Below are positions 12,941-23,082 of a stretch of DNA of 61,580 bases, in pieces. How positions within the stretch are numbered: position 1 is the first letter of the stretch; each line of letters starts with the position of its first letter. A program made the position numbers and the translations under genes. The notes beneath the pieces are model-generated. The model was not told the DNA's origin and ran no database searches. It was given only the letters and a program-made list of their open reading frames with translations. Source of the DNA: an uncultured Pseudoalteromonas sp. (GTDB lineage Bacteria > Pseudomonadota > Gammaproteobacteria > Enterobacterales > Alteromonadaceae); NCBI GenBank assembly GCA_947493455.1, contig CANLRB010000025.1, positions 1-61,580 of the forward strand, in the 5' to 3' direction.

Positions 12941-13428
12941 TGAGTGTTTTATCACTTACAAGATACACAGCATATTTGCTGTGTATCTTAATGCTTAGCG
13001 GGTGCGGTTTTAAACTGCGCACCGCGTCGCATTTTCCAGCGGAGTTGCAAAATCTAATTGTAACCAGTGAAGATCCAGAATCGGCTCTTTATTTGCAGTT
13101 AGTCAAGCAAATGAATTTTGCCAACCTAGCGCAATCGAGCGAAGGTGAAGCAACAGCGCAGCTTCATATTGTTAAAGATGGCTTGAGCAGACGCAGCCTT
13201 AGTTTGTTTAAAAATGGGCAAGTAGCAGAGCATGAGCTGATTTACTCAGTGACTTATGAACTGACACGAGAATTCGATAAGCCAGTAAGTCGCCGTTTTG
13301 AAGTGACAAGAAATTACCAAGACGATCCAAATAGTGCATTAGCAAAATCAAAAGAGCTCGAACTGATTTTGAGTGAAATGCGCTTGCAGGCGAGCCGTCA
13401 AATTATAAGAGAGCTGAGCCAACTATAA
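12940..13428 (+). CDS. lptE: LPS-assembly lipoprotein LptE
   Basis: Outer-membrane lipoprotein that plugs the LptD barrel for LPS insertion. It has 162 residues, with an N-terminal signal peptide ending in the lipobox LMLSGC followed by GFKLR, typical of LptE. It overlaps leuS by one base upstream and holA by one base downstream, so the three are translationally coupled. Confidence 0.93.
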
Positions 13429-14468
13429 TGCGTGTCTATGCAAATCAAGTTGCTCAGCACCTTGCAAAGGGTATTCATGCGTTTTATTTGGTTATGGGAG
13501 ATGAGCCATTTCAAGTACAACAAACGATTGAACAAATAAAAACAACCGCGCATCAACACGGTTTCGCAGAGACCATTAAATTTGTTTATAGCCCCCAGTT
13601 CGATTGGCAAGAAATTATGCAAGAATATGCAAGCTTGTCGCTGTTTAGTCAGCAAAAAATTATCGAACTTGATTTAGCCGACAGTAAGCCAAATGCAAGT
13701 GCGAGTAAACTAATTGTCGAACTAGCCAGTAACCCAAATCCCGATGTAATATTTATTCTTCGCGGGCAAAAAAACGGTTCGGATATTCAGCGTTCAACGT
13801 GGTTTAAAGCGCTTGATAAACACGGTTTGTTTGTACCATGTTATCAATTGACGGGACGCCATTTATCGCAGTGGTTAAACACCCAATGCAACGACAAAAA
13901 CCTCAGACTCACACCTGATGCCAAAGCACTGTTACTCGATGCTAACCAAGGAAACTTATTCGCTGTTTATCAAGAGCTCGAAAAAATTTCCCTGATCTTT
14001 TCCAACACTGAAGTCGATGTACATAAGCTCGCTCCGACCCTCTTAAATCAATCTAAGTTCGATATTTTTGATTTGAGCGATGCGCTTCTCGCAGGAAATG
14101 GCAATCGTATTTGTGACATCATGCACAAATTACAACAAGAAAACAGTGAACCGACGGTGATCAGTTGGGCAATAAACAAAGAAGCGCAAACGCTGTATCA
14201 ACTCAGTAATGCAGTTCATTCGGGCATTGCAATTAACGATGCACTCAACCAAGCTAAAGTGTGGAAAAACAAACTTTCTATAACGCAAAGTGCACTGCAG
14301 CGCTTAAATCACACACAAACAAGTTCGATTATTAATGCATTGGCGAAATTTGATGCCCAGTATAAGCAGCATACAATTACCAGCCCCTACCAAGTGCTGA
14401 TGCATATTGCACTCATGTTTGTCGGTCAGGTTAATTTTGAATTGCCGCTATTTAAAGATGCACTATGA
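13428..14468 (+). CDS. holA: DNA polymerase III delta subunit
   Basis: Clamp-loader delta subunit, 346 residues, which opens the beta sliding clamp. It begins MRVYANQVAQHLAKGIHAFYLVMGDEPF, the typical delta N-terminus with the 'GDEPF' nucleotide-fold start. The position between lptE and nadD is conserved across gammaproteobacteria. The stop overlaps the nadD start (ATGA). Confidence 0.95.
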   Translation: MRVYANQVAQHLAKGIHAFYLVMGDEPFQVQQTIEQIKTTAHQHGFAETIKFVYSPQFDWQEIMQEYASLSLFSQQKIIELDLADSKPNASASKLIVELASNPNPDVIFILRGQKNGSDIQRSTWFKALDKHGLFVPCYQLTGRHLSQWLNTQCNDKNLRLTPDAKALLLDANQGNLFAVYQELEKISLIFSNTEVDVHKLAPTLLNQSKFDIFDLSDALLAGNGNRICDIMHKLQQENSEPTVISWAINKEAQTLYQLSNAVHSGIAINDALNQAKVWKNKLSITQSALQRLNHTQTSSIINALAKFDAQYKQHTITSPYQVLMHIALMFVGQVNFELPLFKDAL

Positions 14469-15103
14469 TTGCTATTTTCGGCGGCACATTTGACCCTATT
14501 CACCTCGGTCATATTCATATTGCGCAACATGTGAAAGCACGTTTTGCGCTCGACAAAGTCTATTTCATGCCATGCAAATTCCCGGTACACAAAGCGGAGC
14601 CTGGCAGTAGCAGTCAACATCGTATAACAATGCTTGAGAAATCTCTTGCCAATCATCCCTCTTTTGTTTTAGATAAACGTGAATTAGAGCGACAAACGCC
14701 GTCTTATACCGTGCTTAGCATGCATGAAATTCGCAGCGAACACCCAAACCAAGCAATCTTTTTTATTATTGGCATGGATTCACTAAATCAGTTGCATTTA
14801 TGGCATAAATGGCGCGATATTCTTAGCCTTTGCAATTTTATTGTGTGCCAGCGCCCCGGCGATAAGCTCAACGTTAACGACGAGATAGCCCCATTTGTAA
14901 CCCAATTTAATCGCGATGTTACATTTAATCATTTCGGTCAGATTTATGTGTGTGATAACCCCCAGCTTGATATCGCATCATCACAAATCCGCTCACTCAT
15001 CAAAACAAATAATTTAGCGCAATGTGAAAGCTTACTCGCAGCGAATGTATTTGCTTACATAAAACAACAACAACTCTACCAAAATACTGATGAGCCATGT
15101 TAA
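14465..15103 (+). CDS. nadD: nicotinate-nucleotide adenylyltransferase
   Basis: Adenylates nicotinate mononucleotide in NAD synthesis. It has 212 residues. The nucleotidyltransferase motif GGTFDPIHLGHI lies near the N-terminus, and the ISSTxxR-like motif reads IASSQIRSLI near the C-terminus. It overlaps holA by four bases. The window also holds nadA (60334-61392), an earlier step of the same pathway. Confidence 0.96.
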   Translation: MIAIFGGTFDPIHLGHIHIAQHVKARFALDKVYFMPCKFPVHKAEPGSSSQHRITMLEKSLANHPSFVLDKRELERQTPSYTVLSMHEIRSEHPNQAIFFIIGMDSLNQLHLWHKWRDILSLCNFIVCQRPGDKLNVNDEIAPFVTQFNRDVTFNHFGQIYVCDNPQLDIASSQIRSLIKTNNLAQCESLLAANVFAYIKQQQLYQNTDEPC

Positions 15104-15141
15104 AATCGCGTATTAATTAAATGCCATTACAGGACACTATT

Positions 15142-15459
15142 TTGAACTCAAAGCAACTTTTAGAATTTGTAGTAGACAAAGCCGACGATATGAAAGCGGT
15201 TGATATAATTGAACTCGATGTGAGCGAATCTTCGTCTATTACTGATTTTATGGTTATTTGCTCAGGAACATCAAAACGCCATGTGCACGCGATTGCCAAC
15301 AATGTAAATAAAGAAGCACGCGCTGCTAACCTTGAAATTATTGGCATGGAAGGTCACGATGTTGGCGAGTGGGTACTGCTTGACTTAGGCGATGTTGTAT
15401 TGCACGTAATGCAAGAACAAACGCGTGACTTTTATCAATTAGAAAAACTTTGGGGCTAA
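15142..15459 (+). CDS. rsfS: ribosomal silencing factor RsfS
   Basis: Binds uL14 on the 50S subunit and blocks subunit joining. I start at TTG 15142 (MNSKQLLEFVV), which has agga seven bases upstream and gives 105 residues, the E. coli length, with the N-terminus in register. An in-frame ATG at 15121 has no Shine-Dalgarno. The conserved core VICSGTSKRHV and the C-terminal DLGDVVLHVMQE are present. Confidence 0.94.
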   Translation: MNSKQLLEFVVDKADDMKAVDIIELDVSESSSITDFMVICSGTSKRHVHAIANNVNKEARAANLEIIGMEGHDVGEWVLLDLGDVVLHVMQEQTRDFYQLEKLWG

Positions 15460-15462
15460 GTT

Positions 15463-15933
15463 ATGCGGATTCAACTGATTGCGGTTGGCACTAAAATGCC
15501 AAACTGGGTTGAAACCGGCTTTAACGAGTACCAACGTCGCTTTCCAAAAGACATGGCGCTTGATTTAATTGAGATCCCAGCAGGAAAACGCGGTAAAAAT
15601 GCCGATATAAAACGCATCTTACAGCAAGAGGGTGAAAAAACCCTTGCGGCTATCCCAAAAGGCAATCGCATTGTGACGCTCGAAGTCACAGGTAAACCCA
15701 TGGATACACATCAACTTGCAAAAACAATGGAAAAATGGCAACTTGATGGTCGTGACGTTAGCTTGCTGATTGGTGGCCCTGAAGGATTAGCACCTGAATG
15801 TATTGCTGCTTCCGAGCAAAAGTGGTCGCTATCAAATCTAACCTTGCCGCATCCCTTAGTGCGAATTATCGTCGCAGAAAGCTTGTATCGCGGTTGGAGT
15901 TTGAATAATAATCACCCCTATCATCGTGAATAA
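15463..15933 (+). CDS. rlmH: 23S rRNA pseudouridine-1915 N3-methyltransferase RlmH
   Basis: SPOUT methyltransferase of 156 residues acting on helix 69 of 23S rRNA. The SAM-binding knot motif LIGGPEGL and the C-terminal tail of the family, [11 protein letters not shown], are clear. It lies four bases after rsfS, the usual ybeB-ybeA pair. Confidence 0.97.
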   Translation: MRIQLIAVGTKMPNWVETGFNEYQRRFPKDMALDLIEIPAGKRGKNADIKRILQQEGEKTLAAIPKGNRIVTLEVTGKPMDTHQLAKTMEKWQLDGRDVSLLIGGPEGLAPECIAASEQKWSLSNLTLPHPLVRIIVAESLYRGWSLNNNHPYHRE

Positions 15934-15943
15934 TAATTAAAAA

Positions 15944-17812
15944 ATGCTACAGCGACGCAATACAATACGAGATCACTCTGCAGAAGCGAATTTAGTCGCA
16001 AGGCGCGCTTTTGCAGCGTTTATTTTTGTTTTAGTTCTCATTGCTATTTTGTTTGTCAATATCTACAACTTACAAGTGAACGACAGTGAATCGTACAAAA
16101 CGCGTTCAAATGAAAACCGCATTAAATTACTGCCTGTCGCACCTAATCGAGGCCTTATTTACGACCGAAATGGAACACTGCTCGCAGAAAACCGTCCGGT
16201 TTATAATCTTGAAGTGGTCCCAGAAGACGTTAAGAATATCAGCGAGACGATTGACCAAGTATCAAACTACATTGATATCACCGCGGAACAAAAAGAAAAA
16301 TTTCTTAAAAGTATTCGCCGTACCCGTCGCTTTAAAAGCCAAGTGCTGAAAAATCGATTAACGCCCGATGAAGTCGCCGTTTTTTCAGTGCATCAACACA
16401 AGTTTCCAGGCTTTAGTATCGAGGCCCGCCTTGCGCGCTTTTACCCCTATGGCGATACGCTCACCCACGCGCTTGGCTATGTCGCTAAATTAAATAAAAC
16501 CGAATTATTTGACTTGCAAGCGCAAGAACTCGATACCAACTATCGCGCGACTCGAGATATCGGCAAACTGGGCATTGAAAAATATTACGAACAAATGCTG
16601 CATGGCACAGTAGGCAGTCAAGAAGTCGAAATTAATAACCGCGGCAGAATAATACGTACACTCAGTGAATCAGAACCCGTTCCTGGCAAAGATCTCGTAC
16701 TTACCATCGATATTGGCTTGCAACAAGTAGCGCAAGAAGCACTCGGCGATCGCCGTGGCGCAATTATTGTGCTCGATGCCCGAGACGGTGGTGTGCTCGC
16801 CTTCTATTCAAACCCAAGTTATGACCCGAACTTATTTGTTCACGGCATTAGCAGCAAAGATTATCGCGCGTTACTCAATCCAGATAGCCCGCAGTTAAAC
16901 CGTGTTACCAAAGGGATTTACCCTCCTGCATCAACGATTAAGCCGCATATGGCTGTACTCGCACTTGATGAAAATGTGGTAACCGAAAAAACGCAAATCC
17001 ATGATCCTGGTTTCTTCCAATTACCCAATGCAGATCACAAATGGCGCGATTGGCAACCGTGGGGACACGATAAAGTGGATGTATATAAAGCAGTTGAGCA
17101 ATCTTGTGATACTTATTTTTATGAAGTGTCCTACCGCTTAGGCATCGACCGGATCAGTGATTTTATGTATAAACTCGGTTTTGGCCAGCGCACGGGCATT
17201 GATATTCACGAAGAAAAAACGGCAATATTACCGTCGCGAGAGTGGAAGGAGAGTCGCTATAAGGTTCCTTGGTACCCAGGTGACACACCATCCGTTGGCA
17301 TCGGCCAAGGTTACTGGACGGCAACGCCTATGCAAATAGCAAACTCGGTCAATATATTAGTCAATAAAGGTGTGCATCACCCACCGCATTTAGTCGCGGC
17401 CACAAAACACGCTGACCAAGTACAAATCTTACACCGTGACGAAAAACCGCCTGTCGTATTAAAAAACCCAAAAAATTGGGATATCGCCTTAAAAGCAATG
17501 CATAACACGGTACTGCGAGGGACAGCAAAACCCGCTTTCTTAGGTAGTGAATACGACTCGGCAGGTAAGACCGGAACCGCACAAGTTGTCAGTATCGCGC
17601 AAGATAAAGAATATGACGCGGATAGCTTGCAAGAAAAGCATCGCGATAATGCAATGTATGTCGGATTTGCACCTTTCTCAAACCCAGAGATCGTGGTGAC
17701 GGTTGCCGTTGAAAATACCGGTGGTGGCTCGTCGGTTGGTGCACCAACTGCGCGAAAATTAATGGACTACTACTTTTCTAATAAACCTGAGTCACTTGTA
17801 GGGAAACCATGA
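15944..17812 (+). CDS. mrdA: penicillin-binding protein 2 (elongasome transpeptidase)
   Basis: Class B PBP of 622 residues that cross-links peptidoglycan during cell elongation. One N-terminal membrane helix (around residues 23-46) is followed by a pedestal domain and the transpeptidase domain. The catalytic serine is S330 in PASTIKP, then SCDTYF (SxN-like) and KTG in AGKTGTAQV. The stop overlaps the rodA start by four bases. Confidence 0.97.
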   Translation: MLQRRNTIRDHSAEANLVARRAFAAFIFVLVLIAILFVNIYNLQVNDSESYKTRSNENRIKLLPVAPNRGLIYDRNGTLLAENRPVYNLEVVPEDVKNISETIDQVSNYIDITAEQKEKFLKSIRRTRRFKSQVLKNRLTPDEVAVFSVHQHKFPGFSIEARLARFYPYGDTLTHALGYVAKLNKTELFDLQAQELDTNYRATRDIGKLGIEKYYEQMLHGTVGSQEVEINNRGRIIRTLSESEPVPGKDLVLTIDIGLQQVAQEALGDRRGAIIVLDARDGGVLAFYSNPSYDPNLFVHGISSKDYRALLNPDSPQLNRVTKGIYPPASTIKPHMAVLALDENVVTEKTQIHDPGFFQLPNADHKWRDWQPWGHDKVDVYKAVEQSCDTYFYEVSYRLGIDRISDFMYKLGFGQRTGIDIHEEKTAILPSREWKESRYKVPWYPGDTPSVGIGQGYWTATPMQIANSVNILVNKGVHHPPHLVAATKHADQVQILHRDEKPPVVLKNPKNWDIALKAMHNTVLRGTAKPAFLGSEYDSAGKTGTAQVVSIAQDKEYDADSLQEKHRDNAMYVGFAPFSNPEIVVTVAVENTGGGSSVGAPTARKLMDYYFSNKPESLVGKP

Positions 17813-18915
17813 CAGCATTAAGTCACCGAAAAACAATTTGGGATAGACTCCATATCGATTGGCCCCTGCTGGTTGCATTGCTCGCCCTTATGTCAGCATC
17901 AACAGTCATTATATTTAGTGCTGGCGGCCAAGAGATAGGCATTGTCTACGCGCAATTAAAACGCATTGGCATCTCGATTATCGCAATGTTTGTTATTGCG
18001 CAAATTTCGCCGATGATGTTGCAGCGCTGGGTTTTACCTATTTATGCCGCATGCGTTATTCTTCTGGTCGGTGTATTACTTTTCGGTGAGTCAAGTAAAG
18101 GCGCGCAGCGCTGGTTAAATATTGGCGTAACGCGTATTCAACCGTCAGAGCTGATGAAACTAGCGATGCCAATTATGATAGCCTGGTATATAAGCCGAGC
18201 TCATTTACCGCCTAAAATTCGCCATCTCTGCGTTGGGTTAATACTCGTCGTGATGCCCACGCTTTTGATAATGAAACAACCGGATTTAGGAACATCAATC
18301 CTAATTGCAAGCTCTGGACTGTTTGTACTCTTTATGGCGGGGCTACAGTGGCGTATTATTTTAGGTGCACTGGCGCTCGCCCCCGTTGCAGGCTATGCAT
18401 TTTGGCAGTTTGCTATGCATGAATATCAAAAAACACGCGTATTAACCTTGCTCGATCCAGAAAGCGACCCGCTCGGTGCTGGCTACCATATTATACAATC
18501 AAAAATTGCTATCGGTTCAGGTGGTGTCGATGGCAAAGGGTGGACACAAGGCACACAGTCACAGCTCGAGTTTTTACCAGAGCGCCATACTGACTTTATT
18601 TTTTCGGTTCTAAGTGAAGAGTTTGGGCTTATTGGTGTTACGCTCTTACTTGGTATCTACTTGTTCATTATCGCCCGCGGACTTTATATTGCGGTGAATG
18701 CCCAAGACGCATTTGGCAAACTATTGGCATCGAGCTTAACGCTCACATTTTTTGTTTATGTATTTGTAAATATAGGTATGGTTTCAGGTTTACTGCCCGT
18801 TGTTGGTGTCCCCCTTCCGCTTATAAGTTACGGTGGTACGTCAATGGTGACCTTAATGGCCGGATTTGGCATTATAATGTCTATCGCTACGCATAAACGG
18901 ATACTTGTAAACTAA
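17809..18915 (+). CDS. rodA: rod-shape SEDS glycosyltransferase RodA
   Basis: SEDS-family peptidoglycan polymerase of 368 residues with about ten membrane segments. Typical SEDS sequence includes GAQRWLNIG, IQPSELMKL and the C-terminal LPLISYGGTSM. It forms the elongasome core with PBP2, whose gene it overlaps. Confidence 0.97.
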   Translation: MTALSHRKTIWDRLHIDWPLLVALLALMSASTVIIFSAGGQEIGIVYAQLKRIGISIIAMFVIAQISPMMLQRWVLPIYAACVILLVGVLLFGESSKGAQRWLNIGVTRIQPSELMKLAMPIMIAWYISRAHLPPKIRHLCVGLILVVMPTLLIMKQPDLGTSILIASSGLFVLFMAGLQWRIILGALALAPVAGYAFWQFAMHEYQKTRVLTLLDPESDPLGAGYHIIQSKIAIGSGGVDGKGWTQGTQSQLEFLPERHTDFIFSVLSEEFGLIGVTLLLGIYLFIIARGLYIAVNAQDAFGKLLASSLTLTFFVYVFVNIGMVSGLLPVVGVPLPLISYGGTSMVTLMAGFGIIMSIATHKRILVN

Positions 18916-18916
18916 T

Positions 18917-19672
18917 ATGAATTATCTAAAAATCGCGTCACTTATCATTTTGATTCTATTTTTAGCTGCGTGCAGTTCCGGACGCTATGAAATGCGCCAT
19001 GACGCCGCCCCGTTACGCCAGCCAACCTCAATAGAATTAAAAGACGCCGTCGTCGTGCCAGTTAAGAAAAGTGTTTCAGCGAGTCGCCCCTACATAGTTA
19101 ACGGTCAATCATATGTGCCAATGCACGATGAGCGCGGATTTATTGAATATGGCAAAGCGAGTTGGTACGGTCGCAAGTTTCATGGGTACCACACATCTAA
19201 CGGCGAAACCTATAATATGTTTGCAATGACGGCAGCACATAAAACCCTACCCCTGCCGAGTTTTGTTAAAGTCACCAATCTCGAAAATGGCCTCTCGACC
19301 ATTGTTAGAATCAATGATCGCGGTCCTTTTCATAGTGAACGCATCATCGATCTATCATACGCAGCCGCCTATAAGCTCGGGTTCCACCGCCAAGGAACTG
19401 CTAATGTAAAAATTGAGGCGATGGTTGCCGCAGAGCAACACCAAGCCTATATTCAAATAGCGGCGGCAAGTGATATGACGCGCCTAAGCCAACTTGCCAA
19501 AGATTTAACGGCAAAATATCAAGTTGACAGCAAAATAGTGAAAAAAAATGGAATTTATCGCTTGCGCCTTGGTCCTATTGATAATGCAGATCATGCAAAA
19601 GAGCTATTAGAAAATATTAAGCAAAACAGTCATTCTCAAGCATTCATGCTTTACAGTGACAGTAAGCTTTAG
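18917..19672 (+). CDS. rlpA: septal-ring lytic transglycosylase / lipoprotein RlpA
   Basis: Outer-membrane lipoprotein of 251 residues. The lipobox LFLAACSSG ends the signal peptide, followed by a double-psi beta-barrel domain (GKASWYGRKFHGYHTSNGE, NDRGPF) and a C-terminal SPOR domain. SPOR domains bind denuded glycan at the septum. It begins one base after rodA. Confidence 0.94.
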   Translation: MNYLKIASLIILILFLAACSSGRYEMRHDAAPLRQPTSIELKDAVVVPVKKSVSASRPYIVNGQSYVPMHDERGFIEYGKASWYGRKFHGYHTSNGETYNMFAMTAAHKTLPLPSFVKVTNLENGLSTIVRINDRGPFHSERIIDLSYAAAYKLGFHRQGTANVKIEAMVAAEQHQAYIQIAAASDMTRLSQLAKDLTAKYQVDSKIVKKNGIYRLRLGPIDNADHAKELLENIKQNSHSQAFMLYSDSKL

Positions 19673-19765
19673 GATAATAAATTAAGATTCCCTATTTGCA
19701 GCTTAAAAATTTAAAGCTACAAATAAAAACGAAATTAAATAAGACTTTAAAACCAAGCAAAAACG

Positions 19766-20929
19766 ATGAAATCATTCAAACATAATGTGTTAAAAAGCCT
19801 GTGTGGAATTCTCTGCGCAACTGGTGTATTTGCAGCTCATGCCCAAATCATGCCGCCACCTCCACAAATCAATGCCAAAGGGTATTTCCTAGTTGACTTC
19901 ACTACAGGTAAAGTGATTGCTGAAGGTGAACCAGATACTAAACTTGCACCAGCGAGTTTGACTAAGATGATGACCAGCTATGTGATTGGCCTTGAAGTGA
20001 AAAACGGCAATATTTCACTCGATGATCAAGTTGTTATTAGTGAAAATGCGTGGGCGAAAAACTTCCCTGATTCATCAAAAATGTTTATTGAAGTTGGTAA
20101 ACAAGTGTCGGTTGAAGATCTCAACCGAGGGATTATTATTCAATCAGGTAACGACGCCTGTGTGGCAATGGCAGAACACATTGCTGGCAGTGAAAGCGCC
20201 TTTGCCGATCTTATGAATGCCCATGCGCAAAAACTTGGCTTAACAAACACTCACTTTATTAACAGCCATGGTTTAGACACCAACGAACACTATACCACGC
20301 CGCGTGATATGGCAAGCTTAGGTGTTGCACTAATTAGAGATGTTCCTGAAGAGTACGTATTGTATGCCGAAAAGTCGTTCACGTTTAATGGTATCAAGCA
20401 GTACAACCGAAATTCGCTACTGTGGGATGAAAGTATTAACGTTGACGGAATCAAAACTGGCCATACTAGCGAAGCTGGCTATAGTCTCGTTACCTCTGCG
20501 ACGAAAGGAAGCATGCGCCTTGTTTCAGTTGTTATGGGTACAAAAAGTGAACGAGCACGTGCAACCGAAAGCCGCAAATTACTTAACTATGGCTTTCGCT
20601 TTTTCGAAACAATTACGCCGTATAAAGCGGGTGATAGCTTTGCCGAACAACGTATTTGGATGGGCGATAAAGAACTTGTGAAATTGGGCATTTTAGAAGA
20701 TACCCCAATTACTATTCCTCGCGGACAAAGTAAAAACCTAAAAGCAAACTTTGAGCTCGACAAAACATTAGAAGCCCCTATTGCGAAGGGCGTAAAGGTT
20801 GGCACATTGTTTTTACAACTTGACGGCAAGGATATTGCAAAATATCCGCTTGTTACCTTAGAAGAAATCAACGAAGGTAGCTTCTTTAGTCAAATATATG
20901 ATTATTTACGTTTGCAACTTGCAAACTAA
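19766..20929 (+). CDS. dacA: D-alanyl-D-alanine carboxypeptidase (PBP5)
   Basis: Low-molecular-mass PBP of 387 residues that trims pentapeptide stems. A cleavable signal ends near AHAQ. The active-site motifs are S64 in ASLTKMM, SGN in IQSGNDAC and KTG in IKTGHTSEAGY. A PBP5_C beta domain and a C-terminal amphipathic helix (IYDYLRLQLAN) for membrane attachment are present. It has its own 93-bp leader region and a strong terminator downstream. Confidence 0.96.
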   Translation: MKSFKHNVLKSLCGILCATGVFAAHAQIMPPPPQINAKGYFLVDFTTGKVIAEGEPDTKLAPASLTKMMTSYVIGLEVKNGNISLDDQVVISENAWAKNFPDSSKMFIEVGKQVSVEDLNRGIIIQSGNDACVAMAEHIAGSESAFADLMNAHAQKLGLTNTHFINSHGLDTNEHYTTPRDMASLGVALIRDVPEEYVLYAEKSFTFNGIKQYNRNSLLWDESINVDGIKTGHTSEAGYSLVTSATKGSMRLVSVVMGTKSERARATESRKLLNYGFRFFETITPYKAGDSFAEQRIWMGDKELVKLGILEDTPITIPRGQSKNLKANFELDKTLEAPIAKGVKVGTLFLQLDGKDIAKYPLVTLEEINEGSFFSQIYDYLRLQLAN

Positions 20930-20945
20930 ACTGACCAGACTTAAC

Positions 20946-20973
20946 AAAACGCCCTTATTTGGGCGTTTTTCAT
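20946..20973 (+). terminator. rho-independent terminator after dacA
   Basis: The stem aaaacgccc/gggcgtttt has a 6-nt loop and is followed by a T-rich tract. It lies 17 bases past the dacA stop and separates it from ybeD. Confidence 0.9.
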
Positions 20974-21101
20974 TTTTCCGCTTATTTATCAAATAAAGAT
21001 TATTAATAAGCGTTTTAATTTAAAAGCTGTTAAAATGGCGCTCGTTTTTTAACAGCGATATAATTACGCTGATAGTATTAATTAGTTGACTGAGGCGCCT
21101 T

Positions 21102-21380
21102 GTGGTAAAACCAGTAAAAAACACTAAATTTGACGAATATTTAGAATTTCCATGTCCTTTTACATTTAAAGTTATGGGACTTGCAAATGTTGACCTAACC
21201 TCACAAGTACTGGCCGTAATGCAACAGCATGCGCCAGGCGATTATGCACCTAAAACAAAACCGAGTACCAAAGGTACTTATGAATCGATTACACTCGTTG
21301 CAACAGTAACAAGCAAAGAGCACATCGAAACACTTTACACTGAACTCGGTAATCTAGCAGACGTACGTTACGTACTATAA
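21102..21380 (+). CDS. ybeD: YbeD (DUF493) small regulatory-fold protein
   Basis: ACT-like small protein of 92 residues related to E. coli YbeD. Conserved blocks are [21 protein letters not shown] and [10 protein letters not shown]. The biochemical role is unsettled. It starts at GTG 21102 behind tgagg, with no nearby ATG. The conserved order ybeD-lipB-lipA suggests a link to lipoate metabolism. Confidence 0.93.
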   Translation: MVKPVKNTKFDEYLEFPCPFTFKVMGLANVDLTSQVLAVMQQHAPGDYAPKTKPSTKGTYESITLVATVTSKEHIETLYTELGNLADVRYVL

Positions 21381-21390
21381 AGGTGTCCTG

Positions 21391-22038
21391 TTGAGCAACT
21401 CAAAACTTATTGTACGTCAACTCGGTAGGCAAGATTATTTGCCTGTTTGGCAAGCAATGCAAGATTATACCGACAATCGCGATGATACTGCGGCCGATGA
21501 AATTTGGTTGGTGGAACATAACCCTGTTTTCACACAAGGGCAAGCAGGTAAAGAAGAACATCTGCTGATGACAGGCGACATTCCCGTTGTGCAAGTCGAC
21601 CGCGGTGGCCAAGTAACTTATCATGGTCCTGGCCAGCAAGTGCTTTACGTTTTGTTTAATTTACGCCGCCTAAAAATAGGGGTTCGTGAACTCGTAACTT
21701 GGCTCGAACAATCAATCATAGCAACCTTGCAAGATTTTGCTATTGATGCCTATGCCAAGCCCGACGCACCCGGTGTTTACGTTGACAATAAGAAAATAGC
21801 ATCGCTCGGTTTGCGCGTACGCCGAGGCTGCTCTTTTCATGGTTTAGCGCTCAATGTCGACATGGACATGAGTCCGTTTTTACGCATTAATCCGTGTGGG
21901 TATGCCGGCATGGAGATGGTACAAACAAAAGAATTAGAGGGTCCACAATCGTTAGAACAAGCGGCAAGTGGCCTAGTTAAGCATTTAGTCGAAAAACTAA
22001 ATGTCAGCGAATATGAGCAAGTAGTAGGTTTTGAATAA
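21391..22038 (+). CDS. lipB: octanoyl-ACP:protein octanoyltransferase LipB
   Basis: Transfers octanoate from ACP to lipoyl domains. It has 215 residues with the family motif [12 protein letters not shown], then [17 protein letters not shown], and a catalytic Cys in [10 protein letters not shown]. The start is TTG 21391 with aaaggtg upstream. The stop is immediately adjacent to the lipA start. Confidence 0.96.
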   Translation: MSNSKLIVRQLGRQDYLPVWQAMQDYTDNRDDTAADEIWLVEHNPVFTQGQAGKEEHLLMTGDIPVVQVDRGGQVTYHGPGQQVLYVLFNLRRLKIGVRELVTWLEQSIIATLQDFAIDAYAKPDAPGVYVDNKKIASLGLRVRRGCSFHGLALNVDMDMSPFLRINPCGYAGMEMVQTKELEGPQSLEQAASGLVKHLVEKLNVSEYEQVVGFE

Positions 22039-23004
22039 ATGAATAAACCCGTAAAAATGCAACCCGGCGTTAAGTTACGCGATGCCGAAAAAATGGCCTT
22101 AATCCCCGTCAAGGTTATGCCAACTGAAAAAGAGGAAATGCTTCGCAAACCGGAGTGGCTGAAGATACGTTTACCTAAATCAAGCGAGCGTATTGACGGC
22201 ATTAAAAAAGCGATGCGCGAACATGGCCTCAGCTCTGTCTGTGAAGAAGCATCGTGCCCAAATTTATCAGAATGCTTTAACCATGGTACAGCGACCTTTA
22301 TGATTTTAGGGGCGATCTGTACACGTCGATGCCCATTTTGTGATGTTGCTCACGGTCGACCACTGAAACCTGACGCCGAAGAGCCTGAAAAACTAGCCTT
22401 AACGATTAAAGGCATGAAGTTATCTTATGTAGTCATCACGTCAGTAGATAGAGACGACCTACGCGATGGCGGCGCACAGCACTTTGCAGATTGCATTACC
22501 GCAATTCGTAAACACAACCCAGGTATTATTATCGAAATTCTAGTACCTGATTTTCGTGGTCGTATGGATCGCGCCCTTGATATTCTTATTGAGACCCCAC
22601 CTGACGTATTTAACCACAATTTGGAAACAGCGCCACGTCTGTACAAATTAGCGCGTCCAGGTGCTGACTATAAATGGTCTTTGGAATTGTTACGCCGCTT
22701 TAAAGAAGCACACCCGGAGATTAAAACTAAGTCAGGACTGATGGTTGGTTTAGGTGAAGAAATGCCTGAAATCGAAGAAGTACTGAGAGATTTACGCGAA
22801 CACAATGTCGACATGCTTACCGTTGGCCAGTATTTACAGCCGTCAAAGCACCATTTACCTGTAAAACGTTACGTGCCACCAGCCGAGTTTGACGCATTAA
22901 AAGACTATGCTGATAGCATTGGCTTTAGCCACGCTGCGTGTGGACCGTTTGTACGTTCTAGCTACCATGCAGACTTACAAGCAGCCGGTAAAGAAGTTAA
23001 ATAA
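22039..23004 (+). CDS. lipA: lipoyl synthase LipA
   Basis: Radical-SAM enzyme of 321 residues that inserts two sulfurs into octanoyl-lipoyl domains. The auxiliary cluster cysteines are in [12 protein letters not shown] and the radical-SAM motif is CTRRCPFC. The C-terminal serine ligand region RSSYHAD is present. It is last in the ybeD-lipB-lipA operon and is followed by a perfect palindromic terminator. Confidence 0.98.
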   Translation: MNKPVKMQPGVKLRDAEKMALIPVKVMPTEKEEMLRKPEWLKIRLPKSSERIDGIKKAMREHGLSSVCEEASCPNLSECFNHGTATFMILGAICTRRCPFCDVAHGRPLKPDAEEPEKLALTIKGMKLSYVVITSVDRDDLRDGGAQHFADCITAIRKHNPGIIIEILVPDFRGRMDRALDILIETPPDVFNHNLETAPRLYKLARPGADYKWSLELLRRFKEAHPEIKTKSGLMVGLGEEMPEIEEVLRDLREHNVDMLTVGQYLQPSKHHLPVKRYVPPAEFDALKDYADSIGFSHAACGPFVRSSYHADLQAAGKEVK

Positions 23005-23023
23005 GCTGGTTCAAATAAATTAA

Positions 23024-23051
23024 AAAAGGCTTGGCATATGCCAAGCCTTTT
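23024..23051. terminator. bidirectional terminator after lipA
   Basis: A perfect palindrome with stem core ggcttggcat/atgccaagcc is flanked by A-run and T-run arms. It lies between convergent lipA and the membrane-protein gene at 23083 and can serve both strands. Confidence 0.9.
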
Positions 23052-23082
23052 GTCGTTAAAGTGGTGTCTTTATCTCATCACA